Both the position numbers and the translations under genes were made by a program. From Acidobacterium sp. (GTDB lineage: Bacteria > Acidobacteriota > Terriglobia > Terriglobales > Acidobacteriaceae), in assembly GCA_003152595.1 (NCBI GenBank), contig PMAM01000161.1, positions 14,431-26,014 of the forward strand: a stretch of 11,584 nt of DNA, read 5' to 3'. Positions within the stretch are counted from its first letter, which is position 1. Each line of letters starts with the position of its first letter. The notes under the pieces are model-generated. The model made no database searches. It was not told the DNA's origin and saw only the letters and a list, made by a program, of their open reading frames with translations. Shown piece after piece: positions 6,598-11,584 of the stretch.

Positions 6598-8379
6598 TTA
6601 CGCCGCTGGTTCTCCGGCCTGTTGCGCCATGGTTCGGGCCGGCAGGAAAACGCGGATGCACGCCCCGGGCAGCTCCGGATCGTTGCTGCTCACCACGCTG
6701 ATCGATCCGCCATGCTTCTGCACGATGCCCATGCTCACCCACAGCCCCAGGCCGGTGCCATCCGCGCCCTTGGTGGTAAAGAATGGCTGGAAGAGCCTCT
6801 TCACCGCCTCCGGCGGAATTCCAGGTCCGCTGTCTGCGATCTCGATCGCGGCTCCCGCCCCGTGCATCTCCGCCGACTCCGCCCGCTCCATGGTGATGCG
6901 CAATTTGCCTTTCGCACCCGCTGCCTCGACGGCATTCATGATCAGATTGGTGAACACCTGGCGCAGCTCGGCAGGGAAGCCCTCCACCGACAGATCTCCC
7001 GCAATCCTCGTCTCCAGGCCAATACCCTGGTGCTGCAGCCGCCGGTCCAGCAACAGCAGCACCCCTTCGATCAGCTCTCGCAGATCGATCTGGATCGGCG
7101 CCTTCGGCTCGCGATACAGACTCAGCATCGTCCGGCTGATCTGCATCGTCCGGCTCAGTTCCTGCTGTGCCAGCCGTAGGAATTCACCACGCTTTTCGGG
7201 ATCGTCTTCATGCTCCAGCAGGAAATGCAGATTCGCCACCGAATCCAGCGGATTATGAATCTCGTGCGCGAAGCTGGCGGCCAGCCGCCCCGCAACCGCC
7301 AGCTTCTCTGACGCCACCAGCGCGTTCTGAATCCGCCGCTCCTCCGTCACATCGCGAAACACCAGCACCACCCCGATCGTCTTGCCCGCGCCACTCATAA
7401 TCGGCGCAGCGCTGTCGTCGATCATGTATTCGCGCCCGCCGCGCGCCATCAGCACCGTGTGGTTGGCAAGCCCAACCACCTGGCGCAGCCGGCGCACCTT
7501 CTCCACCGGATTCTCGACGATCTCCCGCGTCTCCTCATTGACGATGTGGAACACCTTCTCCAGCGGCTTTCCCTTCGCATCCGCCAGAGTCCATCCCGTC
7601 AGCTTTTCCGAGACCGCGTTCATGAACGTCACCGTCCCCCGCAGGTTGCACGCAATCACCGCGTCGCCAATCGATTCCAGCGTCGTCTGAAACCACTGCT
7701 GGCTCTCAGAAAGCTGCGCGGACCGGTCCGTGATCTCCGCGATGCGCCGCAGATAACTCACCGAAATCGCATGAACATGGTGGCGCGTGAACATCGCCAG
7801 AAGCAGTCCGACCACCACTGCCGACACAAACAGCGAAACCAGCTCCCGCCGTTCGAGCCACCGGGCATGACGATATTGCTCCGCACGCAGATTCGCTTCG
7901 TGCTGCAGCATCGCCACCGTCGAGGCGCGAAGGCCGTCCATCATCGCCTTCCCGCGCTGGTTCATGCCTGCAGCCTTCAGCGCCACAGCATCCTGGTTGA
8001 GCACCGCGCGCGCGAAGCCCAGCCACTGGTTGTAACCGCCCTCCAGTTCGTTCAGGCTTGCCAGCTGCGCGGCATCCCCCGCCAGCCTCCCGCCCAGGTT
8101 CGCAAACTGAATCTGGATCGGTCCCGCCGCCCCCTGCCACGGCGCCAGCATCACCGGATCACCCGTTAGCTGGAAACCCCGCAGCCCCGTCTCCTGATCG
8201 ATGAAGAGATTCTGCAGTCGCTGCAGCTGCGCCGTGATCTGATCGCTGTGATCGAGTTCCTCCTGCGCACGTGTAGCCGCGGCAATCTGCCACACGATGA
8301 ATCCCGCCATCGGCACCAGCAGAACCATGGGCAAAGCCACCAGCTGGCGAAGCGTTCGATTGAATTCCAGCGGCCTCAC
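6598..8379 (-). CDS. Membrane sensor histidine kinase, CHASE3-PAS-HisKA-HATPase
   Basis: This is a 593-residue sensor kinase. TM1 is at about residues 13-34. A CHASE3 extracytoplasmic domain follows (about 38-176) with its signature FIDQETGLRGFQLTGDPVMLAPW, then TM2 (about 180-198). A PAS domain spans about 225-348 (ESIGDAVIACNLRGTVTFMNAVSEKLTGW ... FRDVTEERRIQ). The phospho-acceptor H372 sits in ASFAHEIHNPLDS. The ATPase domain has the N-box FTNLIMNAVEAAG (N482), G1 box DSGPGIP (516-522), F box FQPFFTTK and G2 box GTGLGLW (541-547), so it looks fully active. The start is GTG at 8379, with GGAGG six bases upstream. Its GTGA overlaps the stop of the response-regulator gene by 4 bp, so translation is probably coupled. 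The single-domain regulator upstream is the likely partner. The ligand of CHASE3 sensors is generally unknown. Confidence 0.95.
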   Translation of the reverse strand: MRPLEFNRTLRQLVALPMVLLVPMAGFIVWQIAAATRAQEELDHSDQITAQLQRLQNLFIDQETGLRGFQLTGDPVMLAPWQGAAGPIQIQFANLGGRLAGDAAQLASLNELEGGYNQWLGFARAVLNQDAVALKAAGMNQRGKAMMDGLRASTVAMLQHEANLRAEQYRHARWLERRELVSLFVSAVVVGLLLAMFTRHHVHAISVSYLRRIAEITDRSAQLSESQQWFQTTLESIGDAVIACNLRGTVTFMNAVSEKLTGWTLADAKGKPLEKVFHIVNEETREIVENPVEKVRRLRQVVGLANHTVLMARGGREYMIDDSAAPIMSGAGKTIGVVLVFRDVTEERRIQNALVASEKLAVAGRLAASFAHEIHNPLDSVANLHFLLEHEDDPEKRGEFLRLAQQELSRTMQISRTMLSLYREPKAPIQIDLRELIEGVLLLLDRRLQHQGIGLETRIAGDLSVEGFPAELRQVFTNLIMNAVEAAGAKGKLRITMERAESAEMHGAGAAIEIADSGPGIPPEAVKRLFQPFFTTKGADGTGLGLWVSMGIVQKHGGSISVVSSNDPELPGACIRVFLPARTMAQQAGEPAA

Positions 8380-8780
8380 CCCATCCCTCCAGGCACACGC
8401 GCTTCGCCGTTCCCTGCAGAACCCGAACTTCCCAGCATCAACCGCAGTTTCTCCAGCAGCTCCAGCGGTCCTTCGCCCTTCAACAGCGTCACATCCACCA
8501 GCGTCACCACTTCAGCCGGCAAATTGATGTATGCGGAAAGCAGCATGATGGGAATATCTGGCCGCTCGCGCCGCATCGCCTCCGCCACCGCCCCGCCGTT
8601 CATTTCGGGCATGTAGTAGTCCAGCACCACCCCGTCGATCGCGTTTCCGCGAAACAACGACAGTCCTGTAAGACCATCGACGGCCGTCAGCACCTGATAG
8701 CCCGCGCGCTCCAACACTGCCTTGCGAATTTCGAGCCCGAGCGCTTCGTCATCGATGCACAGAATCGTCGAAATCGGCAC
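8376..8780 (-). CDS. Single-domain response regulator (CheY-like receiver)
   Basis: This is a 134-residue stand-alone receiver domain with no output domain. It has the acidic pair D10-D11 (ILCIDDE), phospho-acceptor D54 (GVVLDYYMP), S82 (IMLLSAY) in place of Thr, and K101 (VTLLKGEG), so the active site is complete. A Gly/Ser-rich tail (SSGSAGNGEARVPGGMG) follows. The frame stays open upstream to ATG 8918, but homology begins at PISTILCIDDE. GTG at 8780, with GGTAGG four bases upstream, fits best, and the candidate promoter at 8873-8878 would exclude the longer starts. The gene precedes the CHASE3 kinase and overlaps it by 4 bp. With no DNA-binding domain it probably acts as a phosphorelay intermediate or by protein contact. 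Confidence 0.9.
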   Translation of the reverse strand: MPISTILCIDDEALGLEIRKAVLERAGYQVLTAVDGLTGLSLFRGNAIDGVVLDYYMPEMNGGAVAEAMRRERPDIPIMLLSAYINLPAEVVTLVDVTLLKGEGPLELLEKLRLMLGSSGSAGNGEARVPGGMG

Positions 8781-8802
8781 AGAACCTACCCTGCCTGGCG
8801 GA

Positions 8803-8816
8803 CCCCCCCCGGGGGG
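8803..8816. repeat. C8G6 homopolymer palindrome in the leader of the receiver gene
   Basis: Eight C (8803-8810) run directly into six G (8811-8816), a loopless self-complementary tract. On the minus strand it lies between the candidate promoter and the GTG at 8780, ending about 22 nt before the start. The 11-mer GGACCCCCCCC at 8800-8810 recurs at 10009-10019. Homopolymers of this length are prone to slippage and to sequencing error. Confidence 0.65.
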
Positions 8817-8872
8817 AATCGCGCTCAGTCTTCCGGGGTCGTGGAAAATTGGGGGACAAAAACGTTGACCGA

Positions 8873-8881
8873 AGTATAACA
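8873..8881 (-). promoter_or_regulatory. Extended -10 promoter candidate for the receiver/CHASE3-kinase operon
   Basis: The minus strand reads TGTTATACT, a TGn extension followed by TATACT (hexamer at 8878-8873). Extended -10 promoters can work without a good -35, and none is visible. Transcription would start near 8866, giving a leader of about 86 nt that carries the C8G6 tract. Confidence 0.4.
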
Positions 8882-9092
8882 TCCGGATTTGCCGTAAATC
8901 CTCCATTTGCAACCGCAAGCGGCCACAACAACTGCCCCGTTTGCGTCATTGCCATCGCGGTGCGGAGGCCATCCCTATTCGCCTGGCCGCCCCGAATTAA
9001 CACAACGTTTGCAATCTCTTTGCCCCGCCAGGTTTAGGCTGGGGGCGGAACTCGCCACCCGCTGCCGGGGGACCCGGAAAGGAATTCTTCGC

Positions 9093-9809
<717 letters not shown>

Positions 9810-9843
9810 CGGAGAGGGAAACCCGCCATTTTCCTGAACGAAC

Positions 9844-9879
9844 GCTCCCCCGCTCCGTGCTCCCCGCTCCCTGCTCCGT
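9844..9879. repeat. GCTCC heptad tandem repeat
   Basis: GCTCC occurs five times, at 9844, 9852, 9859, 9866 and 9873, with spacing of 8, 7, 7 and 7. The last four 7-bp units read GCTCCGT, GCTCCCC, GCTCCCT, GCTCCGT. The cluster begins 35 bp after the stop of the PhoB-like gene. Confidence 0.7.
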
Positions 9880-9896
9880 GCCCCGCCCTCATTCGT

Positions 9897-9988
9897 GGCC
9901 AGGTTCACCCCACAGCAAGCAGCAAAGCTTCTGCGCGGCCAATTGCAAACGTTTTTATGCCTCCGCCGATCCAAAAGTCCAGCCGTCC
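9897..9988 (+). repeat. Direct repeat, copy 1 of 2 (about 92 bp)
   Basis: The first 28 bases (9897-9924) are identical to 10043-10070. Further in, the CGTTTT[T/C]ATGC block (9950-9960 versus 10097-10107) and CGATCCAAAAGT (9967-9978 versus 10114-10125) are also shared. The whole unit aligns over 92 bp with one small indel on each side that cancel out. No terminal target-site duplication or transposase is seen. Confidence 0.75.
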
Positions 9989-10042
9989 AACTCCTCGAGT
10001 CCCATTTTGGACCCCCCCCTCACATCCGCGGAACTTAAAGAC

Positions 10043-10134
10043 GGCCAGGTTCACCCCACAGCAAGCAGCAGAAGCCTTTGCCCGTCAAAATTCAACCGTT
10101 TTCATGCTCTTGACGATCCAAAAGTACCCCGTCC
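10043..10134 (+). repeat. Direct repeat, copy 2 of 2 (about 92 bp)
   Basis: This is the second, diverged copy of the element at 9897-9988, with a start-to-start distance of 146 bp. The strongly conserved 5' 28 bases and patchy 3' conservation suggest either an old tandem duplication or two insertions of a family element. Confidence 0.75.
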
Positions 10135-10282
10135 GGCATTTCCAGTTCCAATTCGGAAAACTGCTCCGCTCCTGTACTGGGTTGAAGAATCGCCGAATGA
10201 ACTGGCCCTCTCGTTCGTCCATTTCCACCCCATCGCAACACGGACAGATGTAAAGTGAAGCCGGACCCAGGATCCAAACCCC

Positions 10283-10777
10283 ATGACCATCCCTGAGCTG
10301 TTTCTTGAGGAGTTCGACGTGGAGATGCCCAGCACCCGCAAGCTCCTCGAGCGCGTGCCCGAAGCCAGCTTCACCTGGAAGCCGCACGAAAAATCGATGA
10401 CCCTCGGCCGGCTCGCCTCCCACATCGCCGACCTGCCCGCGCGCTGTACCACCATCATCACAACCGACGAGTTGGTTCGCCAGCCAAGGTTCACACCGTG
10501 GGCCGCGTCATCGACGGCCGATCTGCTCCAGCACTTCGATGCTGCGACCACCGAGGCTCGGGCCGCTCTCGCCGGTCTCCGCGAGGACCAGCTTTCCGTG
10601 GTTTGGACCCTCAAAATGGGCGACCGCACCCTCGCCTCGGTCCCCCGTGCCATGGCCCTGCGCCGCGTCTTCATGGATCACATCATTCATCACCGCGCCC
10701 AGCTCGGCGTCTTCCTCCGCCTGCTCGATGTGCCCATCCCCGGCATGTACGGGGCTTCCGCCGACGATCAGCGCTGA
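10283..10777 (+). CDS. DinB-like (YfiT/DinB superfamily) metal-dependent protein
   Basis: This is a 164-residue protein of the DinB four-helix-bundle superfamily. The expected metal-binding histidines are present: H47 in LGRLASHIADLP and the H133/H137 pair in FMDHIIHHRAQLGVFLRLL, near the position of the classical HxxxHRxQ motif. The length and the start (MTIPELFLEEFDVEMPSTRKLLERVPEASFTWKPHEKSMTLGRLA) are typical of acidobacterial members. Superfamily members include thiol-dependent transferases and many proteins of unknown role; the 'DNA-damage-inducible' name should not be read as function. The ATG at 10283 has AGGA about ten bases upstream. It lies between the PhoB-like regulator and the PhoR-like kinase on the same strand, with about 98 bp to the kinase. 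Confidence 0.88.
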   Translation: MTIPELFLEEFDVEMPSTRKLLERVPEASFTWKPHEKSMTLGRLASHIADLPARCTTIITTDELVRQPRFTPWAASSTADLLQHFDAATTEARAALAGLREDQLSVVWTLKMGDRTLASVPRAMALRRVFMDHIIHHRAQLGVFLRLLDVPIPGMYGASADDQR

Positions 10778-10841
10778 ATCGAAACTCCGTTTCCCGGATC
10801 GCACCTGGTGTACGCCGTCGGCTCGCGGAACGATTGGCTCG

Positions 10842-10869
10842 GCTGTACGCTGAACGCTGTACGCTGGAT
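10842..10869. repeat. GCTGTAC/GCTGAAC heptad repeat before the PhoR-like kinase
   Basis: Four consecutive 7-bp units read GCTGTAC, GCTGAAC, GCTGTAC, GCTGGAT, with units one and three identical. The cluster ends 6 bp before the GTG start at 10876 and takes the place where a Shine-Dalgarno sequence would be; only CTGGAT is purine-rich. Confidence 0.7.
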
Positions 10870-10875
10870 TTCACC

Positions 10876-11584
10876 GTGACCGGCAGAGTCTTCTCCAGGC
10901 TGCTTTTGTCTTTCGTCTTCGTGCTGTGCATCGCCACGGCAATCCTGGACCTGTCCTTCCGCAACATCGTCCAGCACTCGCTTCACGAGGAAGCCCGCGT
11001 CGCATCACTCAGCACAGAACAGCGCGCCGCCGCCCTGCACATCCTGCGCCGAGATCTCTTTAGCGCGTCTCTGATCGCGCTGGTTCTGGCCACGCTCGCC
11101 TCCGCATGGCTGGCGCATCGCATCGCTGCGCGTCTGCGCCGCATTGTCGATTTCTCCAGCCGCCTCGCCGGCGGCGACTTTACCGCCCGCATCGAGGAGG
11201 ACGCCGAGGATGAAATCGGCGAAGTGGCGCGCGCGCTCGACGCCACCGCCGACCGCCTCGAGCGATCCTTCCATGCTCTCGAAGCCAAGCAGCGCGAGCT
11301 GGCCGCGCTCCTCGACTCCATGCAGGAAGCCGTCATCGCCGTCGATGCCGGCGGTCAGGTGAGCTGGTCGAATTCCGTTATGCAGCGCATCTCGCCGGCT
11401 GCCGTGCGCCCCGGCAAAGCGCTCGTCGTAAGCGTTCGAGATCCCGAAATTCTGAAATGCGTCGACGCCGCCCTGCGCGAGCGTCGCATCGGCACCGGGC
11501 GTGCCATCTCCGTCGTCCCCGGCCGCGCCTTCGAAGTCAGCGCCGCCCCCACTCCCGATGGCGGAGCCGTCGCCGTCCTCCACG
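10876..11584 (+). CDS. PhoR-like sensor histidine kinase, N-terminal part (runs off window)
   Basis: The frame is open to the right edge (236 full codons), and the kinase core lies outside the window. TM1 is at about residues 9-27 (LLLSFVFVLCIATAILDLS). A short periplasmic loop of about 33 residues follows, then TM2 at about 62-81. The HAMP domain spans about 82-134 (ARLRRIVDFSSRLAGGDFTARIEEDAEDEIGEVARALDATADRLE). A PAS domain starts at about 142 (LAALLDSMQEAVIAVDAGGQVSWSNSVMQR). This order matches PhoR/VicK-type kinases. GTG at 10876 is chosen because TM1 follows directly; the upstream frame is open, with a TTG at 10834, but runs through the heptad repeat, and the ribosome-binding site is poor either way. 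The PhoB-like regulator at 9093 is the probable partner. That it is a kinase rather than another HAMP-PAS sensor is inferred from that neighbour. Confidence 0.88.
   Translation, partial: MTGRVFSRLLLSFVFVLCIATAILDLSFRNIVQHSLHEEARVASLSTEQRAAALHILRRDLFSASLIALVLATLASAWLAHRIAARLRRIVDFSSRLAGGDFTARIEEDAEDEIGEVARALDATADRLERSFHALEAKQRELAALLDSMQEAVIAVDAGGQVSWSNSVMQRISPAAVRPGKALVVSVRDPEILKCVDAALRERRIGTGRAISVVPGRAFEVSAAPTPDGGAVAVLH

Larger units (their letters stand above)
8781..9092. other. Divergent intergenic region between the two two-component loci
   Basis: These 312 bp separate the minus-strand receiver gene from the plus-strand PhoB-like gene. They hold the C8G6 palindrome and an extended -10 for the minus strand, listed separately. 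For the plus strand only a poor pair is visible (TTGCAA at 9009-9014 and TTTAGG near 9033), too weak to call. The PhoB-like gene has AGGA at 9080-9083 as its ribosome-binding site. No other gene was seen. Confidence 0.5.
9810..10282 (+). other. Repeat-rich 473-bp gap between the PhoB-like and DinB-like genes
   Basis: No gene is supported here. The stretch contains the GCTCC heptads, two copies of a 92-bp direct repeat, and a C8 run at 10012-10019. A 7-bp inverted pair is also present: TCCAAAA at 9970-9976 and TTTTGGA at 10005-10011. A frame of about 130 codons is open on the plus strand from 9857, but its product is of odd composition and unlike any family I know. The region could be a degraded gene, a mobile-repeat landing site or a non-coding RNA; the sequence does not decide. 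Confidence 0.6.

Noticed and set aside
9857..10258. 133-codon open frame in the repeat-rich gap
   Set aside because: No ribosome-binding site, odd composition and no recognisable family. It spans both direct repeats and the heptads; although the repeat copies come into the same frame near their 3' ends, this is not enough to claim a gene.

Overview
The window is GC-rich, densely coded bacterial DNA. It most likely comes from an Acidobacteriota (Terriglobia-like) chromosome. The strongest pointer is the 824-residue double MacB/FtsX permease, an 'acidobacterial duplicated orphan permease' (ADOP) type. The HslVU pair, two-component genes and a DinB-like protein fit this but do not prove it. The assignment is inference, since no database search was possible.

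Layout, left to right. (1) 1-902, minus strand: hslV followed by the 5' end of hslU, encoding the two-part ATP-dependent HslVU protease; hslU runs off the left edge. (2) 1039-2497, plus strand: a small membrane-anchored DUF3592-like protein and a zinc-type cation diffusion facilitator, 31 bp apart and probably co-transcribed. (3) 2520-2939, minus strand: a degenerate receiver-domain protein whose phospho-acceptor position is Cys. (4) 3279-3977, plus strand: a Crp/Fnr-family regulator. A perfect TATAAT lies upstream of it, with two 20-bp-spaced operator-like repeats where class II and class I activator sites usually sit. (5) 4112-6586, plus strand: the ADOP permease, with no ATPase gene beside it. 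(6) 6598-8780, minus strand: a two-gene operon of a single-domain response regulator and a CHASE3-PAS histidine kinase, joined by a 4-bp stop/start overlap. (7) 9093-11584, plus strand: a PhoB-like response regulator, a 473-bp repeat-rich gap, a DinB-like protein, and a PhoR-like kinase (TM-HAMP-PAS) cut by the right edge. The PhoB/PhoR-like pair is probably cognate but is split by dinB and the repeat region.

Signal transduction dominates: three receiver proteins (one degenerate), two sensor kinases and a Crp/Fnr regulator, alongside metal efflux, membrane export and protein quality control.

The non-coding structure is the least ordinary part. Three separate gaps carry clusters of 7-bp tandem repeats whose units all start with GCT: the hslV/hslU spacer, the gap after the PhoB-like gene, and the leader of the PhoR-like kinase. 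The gap after the PhoB-like gene also holds two diverged copies of a 92-bp direct repeat. No CRISPR array, rRNA, tRNA, transposase, phage gene or convincing intrinsic terminator was seen. I did not find a clearly new multi-gene system; the best leads are the heptad repeats, the promoter of the Crp/Fnr gene and the degenerate receiver.
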